Source of the DNA: Paraglomus occultum
Lineage: Eukaryota > Glomeromycota > Glomeromycetes > Paraglomerales > Paraglomeraceae
Assembly (NCBI GenBank): GCA_910592205.1
Contig: CAJVPJ010000058.1
Span: forward strand, 1-52,288
Direction: 5' to 3'
Length of the DNA stretch: 52,288 nt
Shown in pieces: positions 1-10,215 of the stretch. Below the pieces are notes generated by a model that saw only the letters and a program-made list of their open reading frames with translations, was not told the origin of the DNA and did not search any database. Every line of letters starts with the position of its first letter. Positions within the stretch are counted from its first letter, which is position 1. Position numbers and translations under genes: made by a program.

Positions 1-165
1 TTGATAGCATGGCCCGATTGCATATACATGATAGCATTATCGTGATATACTGAGTATACATATTTGGTCGCATTAATTGATAGCATAACCAGATAGCGTA
101 TATATAGCATAGCTTGATAGCATTACATGATAGCATTAGCATTTACGTGATAGCGTATATATAAC
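1..165. repeat. degenerate GATAGCAT short repeat
   Basis: The octamer GATAGCAT, or one-base variants such as GATAGCGT, recurs at irregular spacing through this stretch (for example near 3, 30, 79, 93, 114, 128 and 151). It looks like an eroded short tandem repeat that continues off the left edge of the window. No coding frame is supported. The rest of the interval up to 713 is AT-rich and shows nothing recognisable. Confidence 0.6.
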
Positions 166-713
166 GAACTAGATACTGGCTATACGCCTCTACAAATGAT
201 GCACAATTGCAATCGGTTCGTCAAACTCGCGATAAGGCTAACTCGGTATTTAATAATTAACATATAACTTAATGACAGAAATCAGCCACGATCACCAAAC
301 TAGCATACAAACACCAGTCATTACGTCTTTCATGCGGGTCAGAACTAATAACGTTATCGAATTTGGGTTATAATAGAAAACGCAGAAGGGCATCCTGGTA
401 CGTCTTAACCTAAATCGGGGAGTATCTTATAATCGAAATCGATTAGAAACATTAAATCGGTATACAAATTTTTTTAGACTAAGTGGAAATAACAGGTTGG
501 TATGTGTCGTGACGACAAAATCTTGACATTATCTATAAGTTCATCTTTTTGACCAATGTTTGTACATAGAAATTTGACCCTTCTCACGTGAATCATTCAA
601 ACACGTTTTTACAACACTTCTATACATATTTTCAATCCCCACATCCAATTGTAAAGATAACTTCGGCATACATTCTTGATGTATTGACTCCAGCAAGTCT
701 AGGCCAAAAGGTT

Positions 714-1848
714 TCAACATATTAGCCGGGTATGAGTTCGGTATAAGAACAAGTATTGATGACAGTGATAAAATTTCATCTCAACATATAGCCCCTTAGT
801 CTTAGCCAGTGATACAGCCTTGTCAATGTATGTTCTGAATCCAGCGGATATGTTAACATCGTTTATGTACATGTCAAATTCTGAACTTGATAATGGTATT
901 TGTGAAGAGGCATCAGTTATTATGAGCTTTTCGTCCTCTGCAAGATCTTCTATGGAATATGGTGTTGGAGTTGTACATCCATCAACTTGTCCTTCAGAAT
1001 CCGAATTGACTGAATTGGGGTAGAAGTCATCATTCGATTCCGAGTCTTGTTCATGCATCTCCTGATAATTAATTAAAAATCAATAGAGATGCACAAAGTT
1101 GTAAGATAAAGCAGTCACTAACCTTTATTAACCGTTTTGGGGGGCTTGTTTCAGCATTGTCCAAAAATCTCTTGGTAAGCCTGCTTACTGATACTGACTT
1201 ATCCTAGATAGCATATCAAGAAATTGAAATTAAGTTGTGTGAACCCCAAAGTAAGATACGTTGCAACACTTTCAAAACAATGATGATATCAACACTATAT
1301 TCCATCGACGTCAAAGGTTTATGCTACTCACCCCTTCATCGTCCGAATCAGAAAAGATAGTTTCACTCGAACTGTTATTATGATCAACAGGTGCAATATT
1401 TCTGAGTTCCCTTGTAGAAGCCTCTCCATACTAAGAATGCCATAAACAATATAGTTTGAAAATAAATCCTTCTGTAGCTGTAAAAGCCTGACCATAATCG
1501 AAAATTTACCCACCTCGCATTTGTCATTTTTTAACTCGTTGATGATTGTTCGATTTGTGCAATAGCCCTACATAATAAGGTTGCAAATTAGGCCATGGCA
1601 AAATTCATCCCCACGACTGTTTCAAAACCGACCCGTAAAGCTTTAACTGTGCAGGCAGATGTAACATCGACTTGGAAAGCTCTATCAAATTCACGTTCTT
1701 CTTGTTCCGCTCGAAGTTTGTCAATGAATTCTTTTACTTCGGCCGTAGAAAACGATTTCTCGAAATCAGATAGAATTTTACCCAGTCTGTTTGAGATATT
1801 TTTGTGATTGTCAGAATTATTTTCGTATTTACGTAAAGTTGAGTACAT
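714..1848 (-). CDS. unknown multi-exon acidic protein, 5' end uncertain
   Basis: Five exons fit in phase on the minus strand: 1848-1633, 1567-1514, 1430-1332, 1203-1123 and 1061-714 (798 nt, 265 aa). Donors include GTGGGT, GTGAGT and GTTAGT; the donor after 1633 (GTCGGT) is poor. The N-terminal part is charged and probably helical (motifs such as EFIDKLRAEQEERE). Exons 3-5 are rich in Ser, Asp and Glu (FSDSDDEG, EQDSESNDD). I do not recognise a family. Upstream, sequence in a different frame (about 1,880-1,975, after a CAAG acceptor) reads like the natural continuation but needs a one-base shift near 1,880. The gene may therefore be a pseudogene, or my start may be wrong. It could also be a fragment of a lineage-specific fungal family. 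Confidence 0.45.
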
Positions 1849-2059
1849 ATCCTTTTTAAGAGTGTCAATGGAATCGGTATATAATTGACATTTGGATTAA
1901 GATGGAGATAATTGTCCAATTTCCGTATTTTATATTGTTGAGATATTCTGTTATAATAGACTTGAACATCTTGAAAGAAAAAAGAGTATTAGTTACTAAC
2001 TAATATTAATAACCGTATATTTGCATATAAACTGATAAATCGACAAAGCATACCTCAAC

Positions 2060-2275
2060 GGATACTGGAAACAGCATGCATGGGATCAGTCTCGAGTACT
2101 TCCCTGGAGGCTTGCTTCCAAACATCTGACAGAGGACGTAATGGCCATATGCCAGTAGGTATACACACATCCTGGATACTAGCATGCAGGGATCAGTATG
2201 CGCCTAAGTACTTCCCTGGAGACTAGCACCAAACATCCAACGCAGGACGTAATGGCCATACGCCAGTAGGGATGC
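2060..2275. repeat. two-copy tandem duplication, unit about 111-113 bp
   Basis: Copy 1 (about 2060-2172) and copy 2 (about 2173-2275) share long blocks: GGATACT, GCATG..GGGATCAGT, GTACTTCCCTGGAG, CCAAACATC, GGACGTAATGGCCATA and GCCAGTAGG. They differ by scattered substitutions and small indels, so the duplication is not recent. It lies just upstream of the 5' end of the unknown gene at 714-1848. Confidence 0.85.
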
Positions 2276-2640
2276 GCGCGACTGATAGCATAACAATAAA
2301 ATAAATCATATACTTGCCTTTGTGAAGACGTACAGTATATTGACAAGAATAGGTGAACGAATCTTTTTGCGCGTTCAATTCAAGTAATATTTCGCGTATA
2401 GCTGATCATCAATTATTGGTCATTCATCACTTGCAGTCACATGTCATGGTGCTACATCGCAAATTCTTGCATATGAAGAATTGAACTTAATATTTACGAA
2501 TATACAGTCGACTCTCTCTAAATGCACTCTCTCTAAATGCACACTCTTCCTATTCTGCACGTGCAACCGATTTTGCAATTCCGAGGAAAATTCTTATATG
2601 AAAATACTCTCCCTAAATGCACGCACGTGATCTTTTGGTT

Positions 2641-2710
2641 TTAATAGTGTAGTGGTAGAATATCCGCCATCCCGCAAGTGTCCTCTATTCAACTCCCGGC
2701 TAGTACAGTA
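2641..2710 (+). pseudogene. tRNA-Gly-like relic inside the transposon
   Basis: The block TAGTGTAGTGGTAGAAT matches the D-arm and A-box region of eukaryotic tRNA-Gly or tRNA-Glu closely, and CTCCCGGCTAGTA resembles the 3' half of a T-arm. The B-box position reads CTATTCAACTCCC instead of a GGTTCGANTCC form. The T-stem and acceptor stem do not pair, and the anticodon stem is poor. I read it as a decayed tRNA or tRNA-derived insertion, not a working gene. Confidence 0.45.
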
Positions 2711-3095
2711 TCTGCGCCATACGTTAGGTAATACTTTTAGCGAATCTTAATCAGGCCGTTAGCGCCTTCTAACATCAGGTCATATTTTAAATCGACTTTT
2801 GTCTATTCGTGTTATTTATAATATATTTAATTGAGCCGTTAAATATGACGTGATATCAATTTACGAATAACCTTACATGACATGATATCAATTAACGAAT
2901 AAATTTATAGACATGATTTCAATTAACGAATACACGTAAATTTGACTACCACATTCTAATTATTTTATTTCATACTTTGCCTGAAATAATTATTTAAAGA
3001 GCATACATTCGCGTAGTCATCGCAGTGACAATCTTTTGTTAACTAATTACTATATTGACAAATTTCAGCTTTTCAATAAACGCTATACTTTTAAC

Positions 3096-3533
3096 ATGCC
3101 TCCAAAAAATAAGACTACTTTAACAGACATTCAAAAATATGAGCTTTGTCTGTATGCTCGTGATAATGATAAAACTCGAACAGAATATGTTAACTGGGTT
3201 GAAAATAAATGGGGAGTTAGAGTTAATGAATCTACAATAACGCGTATTCTTCAAGAGAAAGATTTGTTACTACATAATGAAATTACGACTCCAGATGCAA
3301 AACGACACAGATCAGTTACATATCCAGAACTTGAGCAGGCTCTTAAAGAGTTTGTTCTAATACGTCAACATCAAACTATATTGAGCGATGCTATTCTAAT
3401 CGAGCGGGCTAAATTATTAGCAAATGGATTGGGAATTCCCAAAGACAGTATTTTACGCAATGATTATTATGTAAATATAACGATAATATCATCATTACTA
3501 TTGTCACGTGATTTACTAGTACAAACTTCCTAA
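3096..3533 (+). CDS. truncated pogo/Tigger transposase, DNA-binding part only
   Basis: This single-exon ORF of 145 aa starts at MPPKNKTT. An in-frame ATG 60 bp upstream is less typical of the family. Residues about 5-55 form a CENP-B N-terminal/Psq-like helix-turn-helix (motifs LTDIQKYELCLYA, WGVRVNESTITRIL). Residues about 75-120 match the start of the second, Tc5/CENP-B-type helix-turn-helix (YPELEQALKEFV, then AKLLANGLGIP). After about residue 123 the sequence turns into unrelated AT-rich codons and stops next to the right inverted repeat, so the DDE nuclease is deleted. The remaining product could bind the element's ends but could not catalyse transposition. The frame is fully open, which suggests either a recent deletion or retention. 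Confidence 0.75.
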   Translation: MPPKNKTTLTDIQKYELCLYARDNDKTRTEYVNWVENKWGVRVNESTITRILQEKDLLLHNEITTPDAKRHRSVTYPELEQALKEFVLIRQHQTILSDAILIERAKLLANGLGIPKDSILRNDYYVNITIISSLLLSRDLLVQTS

Positions 3534-3588
3534 ATGCACGCTCCCAATTTTTCAGTCCCAAGGGCGTGCATTTAGGGAGAGTTGACTG

Positions 3589-4529
3589 TAAATGGTTCTA
3601 CTGAGTATGAGAAAGCCATGCGTTCCTTGGAGATTGGTTGCCATTGTAGTTGCTCAAAAGGAATTCTAAAAGAAGAGTTTGCCATTATTACTTTTCAAAT
3701 GTTGTCAGTCACCCCAGTCAATTTTACAGTCACATCATAACCAGCCTCTCATTTATGTCACATAATAAAATGTTCACTTTGTCTGGTTTTGTTGCAGCAT
3801 GCCCTATATAACGATAAGAGGTCCCCTATGTTTGTGATACTACCGATATCTAACCCCCCCAATATTATGTAATTAATATACAAAAAGCATTAGTATTAGA
3901 CGTTCAAGCAATATGTGCCAAACATTATATCTGACAGCACTTTTAATGCTTAGAATTTTCTGCTCATCTTTCGGGTTGAGTAAGATATCAGAGTATTTAT
4001 TGCTCAGAGCATTCAGTTGAGTCATATATCAAAGCATGAGTACATCTGGTCGGATAACTAATAACGACCGTTTATATATCTTTGGGAACTAATTTCTAAC
4101 TACTGCAGCTATCAAAATCCAATAAAATATAAGAAATAAAATGAGGTTTCTTTGATTTTGCGAATGATTGTCATACTCGTACTACTCTATCTCAACATTA
4201 TGATCACCTGATCAATCGCTCTTTCTAATGCTACCGTTCACAAGTGTACACTAAAATCATAATTGTAAAATGGTTACATAAACACACAACACCTGTTTTC
4301 CTGTCAATTCCATCTTAGGGGATTATATAGTAATAGTGCAATTAATTCTCATTCTGCTTTTTGTTTTTGTTTTGTATTCTTGTTTTATTTCAATTCCATT
4401 ATTACAATATTAATATTAATATACAGTCATGCTATACTAATACTAATACTAATACTGGATACATTAAAATGTTATTATATTTTCAGTATATCATTGTTCA
4501 ACAATTAATCCAATCCCAATTCTTTTTGC
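3589..4529. other. AT-rich intergenic stretch with decayed Sel1 tail
   Basis: No gene is supported between the transposon and Sel1 gene A. At about 4,360-4,470, read on the minus strand, the sequence contains a GIEIK-like fragment resembling a Sel1 unit, and a (TACTAA)n-type microsatellite at about 4,436-4,458. A TATTAATATTAATATA palindromic block lies near 4,407-4,423. Confidence 0.5.
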
Positions 4530-7500
4530 TCATTTACTTTCTACTCCAATTCCACGTTTATAATATGCTGCCAGCTTGGATTGTGCATTGGTATGTCCTT
4601 GCTTGGCTGCCTTTTGAAAGAACTCAACTGCTTTTTGTTCATTCTTTTCTATGCCAGTTCCATTTTTATAATATATGGCAATGTTGTACTGGGCATTTGC
4701 ATGCCCTTGTTCAGCTGCTTTTTGAGTCAACTCAGCTGCTTTTTGCATATTTTTTCCTACTCCAATTCCAAGTCTATAACATGAAGCCAGCTTAAATAGT
4801 GCATCAGCATGTCCCTGTTCAGCTGCTTTTTGAGTTAACTCAATTGCTTTATGCTCACTTTTTTCTACACCCTGTCCAAGTTTATAATATGTGGCCAACT
4901 TAAATTGTGCACTGGCATCTCCTTGTTTAGCTGCTTTTTGAATTAAGTCAGTTGCTTTTTGTTCATTTCTATCTACTCCAATCCCATCACTATAACATAA
5001 AGCAAGATTATATTGTGCACTGGCATGTCCCTGTTCAGCAGCTTTTTGGTATAACTCTACTGCCTTTTTTTCATCTTTTCCTACTCCAATTCCATCTTTA
5101 TAACATTGTGCAAGATTATATTGTGCACTGGCATGCCCTTGTTCAGCTGCTTTTTGATATAACACAGTTGCTTTCTGGTCATCATTTCCTTCTTCAATTT
5201 CATTGGATTGTTCATCCCTTGTTACTTTAACTTCATTGGATTGCATGCTGTCATCTTGTTCTGCATATTGGTGTGACTCAGCTGTCTTCTGTTTATTACT
5301 TTCTATTTCAATTTCATTATATTGTACATTGTCATTTCCTTGTTCAACTATCTCCTGTTCATCACTTTTTACATCAATTTCAATGGATTGCATGCTGTTG
5401 TCTCTTTGTCCTGTATTTTGATGTAACTCAGCAGCTTTCTGTTCATCACTTTTTACTTCAATGTCTTCAGATTGCACACTGTCATTGCCTTGTTCAGTTA
5501 CTTCTTGTTCATTACTCTCTACTTCAATTTCAGCAGATTGTACACAATCATCCTTTTGTTCAGCCATTTCTTGTTCATCACTTTCTACTTTAGCTTCATC
5601 ATCTCCTTGTTCAACTGTATTTTCATATAATGATAACTCAGCAGCTTTCTGTTCATCACTTTCTATTCCAATTTCATTAGATTGCACACTGTCATTGCCT
5701 TGTTCAGTTACTTCTTGTTTATTACCCTCTACTTCAATTTCAGCAGACTGTACACAGTCATCCTTTTGTTCAGCCACTTCTTGTTCATCACTTTCTACTT
5801 TAGCTTCATCATCTCCTTGTTCAACTGTATTTTCATATAATGATAATAATAATGATAACTCAGCAGCTTTCTGTTCATCACTTTCCATTCCAATTTCATT
5901 AGATTGCACACTATCATCTCCTTGTTTAGCTACTTCTTGTTCATTACTTTCTACTTCAGTTTTATTAGAGCATACACTGTCATTGCCTTGTTCAGCTTCT
6001 TCTTCATTTTTTTCTTCTCCTTGTTCAATTATTTTTTCTTTATCACTTTTTGCTTCAATTTCATTAGAATGTACAGTATCATTTCCTTGTTCAGCTACCT
6101 CTTTTTCATAACTGCCTACTTCAGCTTCATTAGGTTGCACACTGCCATCCTGTTCAACCGTTTTTTGATATAACTCAGTTGTTCCCTGTACACCATAGTT
6201 TGCTTCAATTTCATTAGATTGTACACTGGCTGCTTCTTCTTCAAATGTATTTTGATGTAACTCAGCTGTCTTCTGTTCATCATTTTCTCGAATTTCTTTA
6301 GAATGTTCATCAATTGTTGCTTCAATTTCATTCGATTGTACACTGGCATCTTCTTGTTCAACAGTATGTTGATGTAACTCATTGGATTGTTCATCACTTG
6401 TTACTTTAACTTCATTAGGCATGCTGTCATCTTCTTGCTCTGCTGTATATTGATGTAAATCAGCTGTCTTCTGTTCATTACTTTCTACTTCCATTTCATT
6501 AAATTGCACACTGTCATCTCCTTGTTCAGCTACTTCTTGTTCTTCAGATTGCACACTGTCATCTTCTTGTTCATCACTTTCTACATCAGTTTCATCAGAT
6601 TGCACATTGTCATCTTGTTCATCACTTTCTTCATTAGATTGTGCACTGTCATCTTCTTGTTCAGATGCTTCTTGTTCATCACTTTCTTCATTAGATTGTG
6701 CACTGTCATCTTCTTGTTCAGATGCTTCTTGTTTATCACTTTCCACATCAGTTTCATTAGACTGTGCACTGTCATATTCTTGTTCAGATGCTTCTTGTTC
6801 ATCACTCTCTGCATCAGTTTCATTGGATTGCACACTGTCATCTACTTGTTCAATCACTTCTTGTTCATCACTTTCTATTTCAATTCCATCAAACTGTGTA
6901 CTATCATCTCCTTCAGCTGCTTTCTGGTATAACTCAATTGCCTCTTGTTCATTTTTTTCTCCGATTTCATCTTCATAACATACAGCAAGACTATTACGTC
7001 TTGTATTAATATGTCCATGATCAGCTGCTTTTTGATATAACTCAACTGCTTTCTGTTCATCACTCTCTGCTCCAATTCCATCAATTTGTGCACCATCATG
7101 TTCAGCTTCTTCTTCAATACTTTCTTCTTGTTCTGCAGTTTTGTAATATGACTCTTGCCCATCTCCTTCCACTCCAATTCCATGTTCATAACTTGCAGCA
7201 AGATTATATTGTGCATTGGTGTGTTGTTGTTCAGCCACTACTTGATTATCAATTCCTACTCCAATCTCATTAAACGGTGTACTAACATCTCTGTTGTCAG
7301 CTTTTTGATAGAACTCAACAGCTTTTTGTTCATTTTTCTCTAGTCCAATACCATCTTCATAGCATACAGCAAGATTATATTGAGCACTGACATGTCCCTG
7401 TTTAGCAGCCTTTTGAATTAATTCAACTGTTTTTTGTTCATCTCTTCCTACTCCAATTCCGTATCTATAACACAAAGCAAGATTACATTGTGCACTGGCA

Positions 7501-9014
7501 TGTCCTTGGTCAGCTGCTTTTTGATATAATTCAACTGCTTTTTGTTCATCAATTTCTACTCCTATTCCATCTTCATAACATAAAGCGAGATTATATTGAG
7601 CACTGGCATGTCCTTTTTCAGCAGCTTTTTCATATAACTCTACTGCTTTGTGCTCATCTTTTTCCACTCCAATTCCGTCTTCATGACACACAGCAAGGTT
7701 ATATTGTGCATTGGTATGCCCTTGTTCAGCTGCTTTTTGGTACAGCCCGATTGCCTTTTCTTCATCTTTTTCTACTCCAAATCCATCTTCATAGCACAAG
7801 GCAAGATTATATTGTGCACTAGCATGTCCTTGTTCAGCAGCTTTTTGATACAATTCAACTGCCTTTTGCTCATCCTTTTCCACGCCAATTCCATCCTCAT
7901 AACATACAGCAAGATTATATTGTGCATTGGCATGTCCTTGTTCAGCAGCTTTTTTATATAACTCGGCAGCTTTTTGTTCATTCTTTTCTATCCCAATTCC
8001 ATCTTTATAACAAAGGGCAAGATTACATTGTGCACTGTCATGTCCTTGGTCAGCAGCTTTTTGATAAAACTCAACTGCTTTTTGTTCATCTTTTTCAACG
8101 CCGATTCCAATATTGTAACAGTAACCAAGACTACATAATGCGCCAGCATGTCCTTGTTCAGCAGCTTTTTGATATAACTGAAACACTTTTTGTTCATTAA
8201 TTTCCGTACCATTTCCATCTTTATAATATAAGGCAAGATTATATTGCGCACTGGCATGTCCTTGTGCAGCAGCTTTTAGATACAATTCAACTGCTTTTTG
8301 TTCATTACTTTCCACCCCAATCCCATCTTTGTAACATAAAGCAAGATTATATTGTGCGCTGGAATATCCTTGTTCGGCAGCTTTTTGATAAAACTCAACC
8401 GCTTTTTGTTCATTCTTTTCTGTGCCAATTCCGGTGTTATAACAATAACCAAGACTACATAATGCACCAACATGTCCCTTGGCAGCAGCCGTTCGATATA
8501 ATTCGACTGCCTTTTGTTGATCTTTTTCTATGCCAGCTCCGTCTTTATAGCATAACGCAAGATTGAATTGCGCGCTGGCATGTCCTTGCGCAGCAGCTTT
8601 TTGATAAAACTCAACCGCTTTTTGCTCATCTTTTTCTATACCGGTTCCATTGGCATAACATACGGCAAGATTATATTGTGCGCTAGCATATCCTTGTTCA
8701 GCAGCTTTTTGATATAGCTCAACCGCCTTTTGCCCATCTTTTTCTACTCCGATTCCATCTTCATAGCACGCAGCAAGGTTATATTGTGCGCTGGCGTGTC
8801 CTCGTTCTGCTGCTCTGTGATATAACTCGGCTGCTTTGGTTTGATCTCTTTGTACACCAGTTCCGTATTGATAACAGTAACCGAGGCTATATAATTCACT
8901 GGCATATCCTTCTTCAGCTGTCCCGTGAAATGACTCGCGTTTGTGTCCTTTTATTCTAGCGCAACCAGGCATATATGCACCGGTGCCGCATACGGCGAAA
9001 ATATTACTCAGCAT
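4530..9014 (-). CDS. Sel1-repeat protein A, with eroded acidic middle
   Basis: This intronless ORF of 1,494 aa starts at MLSNIFAV. Residues about 40-575 are at least 15 Sel1-type TPR-like repeats of 36 aa. Their pattern includes VELYQKAAEQG, ASAQYNLALCY and a DGIGVEKDEQ loop. Residues about 575-1,280 (coordinates about 7,300-5,170) are a low-complexity region rich in Glu, Asp, Gln, Ser and Asn, built of shortened units such as ESDEQEVAEQGDDSVQSNE, with two or three recognisable Sel1 units near its start. Six good Sel1 units follow to the C-terminus. Sel1 solenoids act as protein-protein scaffolds (SEL1L/Hrd3, Chs4/Skt5). No kinase, BTB or membrane segment is visible. The long open frame through such repetitive DNA argues that it is expressed, but the function is unknown. 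Confidence 0.9.
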   Translation of the reverse strand: MLSNIFAVCGTGAYMPGCARIKGHKRESFHGTAEEGYASELYSLGYCYQYGTGVQRDQTKAAELYHRAAERGHASAQYNLAACYEDGIGVEKDGQKAVELYQKAAEQGYASAQYNLAVCYANGTGIEKDEQKAVEFYQKAAAQGHASAQFNLALCYKDGAGIEKDQQKAVELYRTAAAKGHVGALCSLGYCYNTGIGTEKNEQKAVEFYQKAAEQGYSSAQYNLALCYKDGIGVESNEQKAVELYLKAAAQGHASAQYNLALYYKDGNGTEINEQKVFQLYQKAAEQGHAGALCSLGYCYNIGIGVEKDEQKAVEFYQKAADQGHDSAQCNLALCYKDGIGIEKNEQKAAELYKKAAEQGHANAQYNLAVCYEDGIGVEKDEQKAVELYQKAAEQGHASAQYNLALCYEDGFGVEKDEEKAIGLYQKAAEQGHTNAQYNLAVCHEDGIGVEKDEHKAVELYEKAAEKGHASAQYNLALCYEDGIGVEIDEQKAVELYQKAADQGHASAQCNLALCYRYGIGVGRDEQKTVELIQKAAKQGHVSAQYNLAVCYEDGIGLEKNEQKAVEFYQKADNRDVSTPFNEIGVGIDNQVVAEQQHTNAQYNLAASYEHGIGVEGDGQESYYKTAEQEESIEEEAEHDGAQIDGIGAESDEQKAVELYQKAADHGHINTRRNSLAVCYEDEIGEKNEQEAIELYQKAAEGDDSTQFDGIEIESDEQEVIEQVDDSVQSNETDAESDEQEASEQEYDSAQSNETDVESDKQEASEQEDDSAQSNEESDEQEASEQEDDSAQSNEESDEQDDNVQSDETDVESDEQEDDSVQSEEQEVAEQGDDSVQFNEMEVESNEQKTADLHQYTAEQEDDSMPNEVKVTSDEQSNELHQHTVEQEDASVQSNEIEATIDEHSKEIRENDEQKTAELHQNTFEEEAASVQSNEIEANYGVQGTTELYQKTVEQDGSVQPNEAEVGSYEKEVAEQGNDTVHSNEIEAKSDKEKIIEQGEEKNEEEAEQGNDSVCSNKTEVESNEQEVAKQGDDSVQSNEIGMESDEQKAAELSLLLSLYENTVEQGDDEAKVESDEQEVAEQKDDCVQSAEIEVEGNKQEVTEQGNDSVQSNEIGIESDEQKAAELSLYENTVEQGDDEAKVESDEQEMAEQKDDCVQSAEIEVESNEQEVTEQGNDSVQSEDIEVKSDEQKAAELHQNTGQRDNSMQSIEIDVKSDEQEIVEQGNDNVQYNEIEIESNKQKTAESHQYAEQDDSMQSNEVKVTRDEQSNEIEEGNDDQKATVLYQKAAEQGHASAQYNLAQCYKDGIGVGKDEKKAVELYQKAAEQGHASAQYNLALCYSDGIGVDRNEQKATDLIQKAAKQGDASAQFKLATYYKLGQGVEKSEHKAIELTQKAAEQGHADALFKLASCYRLGIGVGKNMQKAAELTQKAAEQGHANAQYNIAIYYKNGTGIEKNEQKAVEFFQKAAKQGHTNAQSKLAAYYKRGIGVESK

Positions 9015-10215
9015 TGAAACGATTATTGAATTTTTTTATCCAATATACAAAGTTTGTATGTAAGTGAAATGTTTGGAATAGAGTTGGCTTGTTTATTATT
9101 AAAGCGTCTATCGATAATCGTCACAATTGGGAATCCCTGTCGATTAAATACTGTGCATTGAAAGTAAGTTTGTGTGTAACGGGAAGATTCTCCTGCGTAT
9201 CAAGATGTGTGACAAATATGGTGGCAAGAATGAGAACTATATATTAATATAGTGAGATCAATTAATATTCGACTGTCGAGACAATGCCTTTAGAAGCTGT
9301 TTTACAATCTTCAGCTAATGGCTAGTATCAGTTGTAGTTATGTTGTGTAAGAGTCAGAATAACCCAGCTTGCGGAAGTTGAAGTAACAACTAGCTACAGA
9401 TTAAGGCAAACTGATCAGACGGGGACGAATAGTTTGATAAACATATGAGTGCTAGTTATATATCCAAGAAATGGGGAAGAGAGGGATAAACAGTCCGCAT
9501 TCAAAGATTGTACTTACCAATATTTGTTACCTGCCCGCTAATCTTGATAAAAAAAGAGACAATGCTGTGGAGCCATTACAATAAAAATTTCTCGGCCGTA
9601 TGCCATTTGCTTAACCAAACTTGGTTCGTGCTACTACCGACTTTGTTCTAGTTTAATTATTATTCCTGCACAATGATAAGAGGGAACAAATAAACCAGGG
9701 CTGACTACTGCGTATCCTGGCATTCATTGCTTATAAGGACATGGATATTGTTATTTCACGGTACCAGATCACCGTTAAGGGACTAAGAAACACAATCGCT
9801 TGACGGAAAGAGGTTTTAAGAGCTGATGTTCATATCAATTAATATGTAGACAGTCGTCGTATAACGCACTTACGCATGAGTGCATAAACGTAATGATTAT
9901 TCAATGATGCAAAAGGCGAATCATGCATTTTTGAATACCATATATGTATGAGGTCAATTGACTAGTCTATCATCCAGTATACGACACGGTAAATAGTCAA
10001 ATTAAGTGAAGATTTATGATATATACCTACAAATTACGTTTATTAGAGCTGGCGTATCAATAGCAATAGTATTGTGTGTATCAGTTACTCATTGCAAGAA
10101 TTGAAGCGACTTATTATTGTTGCTATATTAACGCAAGCGCAATTAATGTGTTATAATAATTACAATACCGTGATAGCAACGGTACATGGCCTTCTGATAA
10201 CTTTGATCATTGACC
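9015..10215. other. intergenic region between Sel1 gene A and the ERT1-like gene
   Basis: This 1.2 kb AT-rich stretch holds the presumed promoter of Sel1 gene A and the 3' flank of the ERT1-like gene. I see no convincing ORF, RNA gene or transposon end here. Confidence 0.5.

Larger units (their letters stand above)
2505..3588 (+). mobile_element. pogo/Tigger-like DNA transposon, internally deleted
   Basis: The ends are terminal inverted repeats. The left end begins CAGTCGACTCTCTCTAAATG, and the reverse complement of the right end differs at only two of about 23 positions. Both ends are flanked by TA (2503-2504 and 3589-3590), the target-site pattern of the Tc1/mariner/pogo superfamily. Subterminal copies of CTAAATGCAC occur at about 2517, 2531, 2614 and 3530. 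The element carries a tRNA-like segment (2641-2710) and an ORF with CENP-B-type DNA-binding motifs (3096-3533). No DDE catalytic domain is present, so the copy is non-autonomous. Confidence 0.88.

Noticed and set aside
1-165. GATAGCAT array considered as a CRISPR-like or centromeric repeat
   Set aside because: The units are too short, irregular and diverged, and this is a eukaryotic sequence.
4361-8566. Many plus- and minus-strand ORFs of 60-216 codons antisense or out of frame to Sel1 gene A
   Set aside because: They are open only because the 108-bp repeat keeps every frame periodic. Their translations are low-complexity and none has family features.
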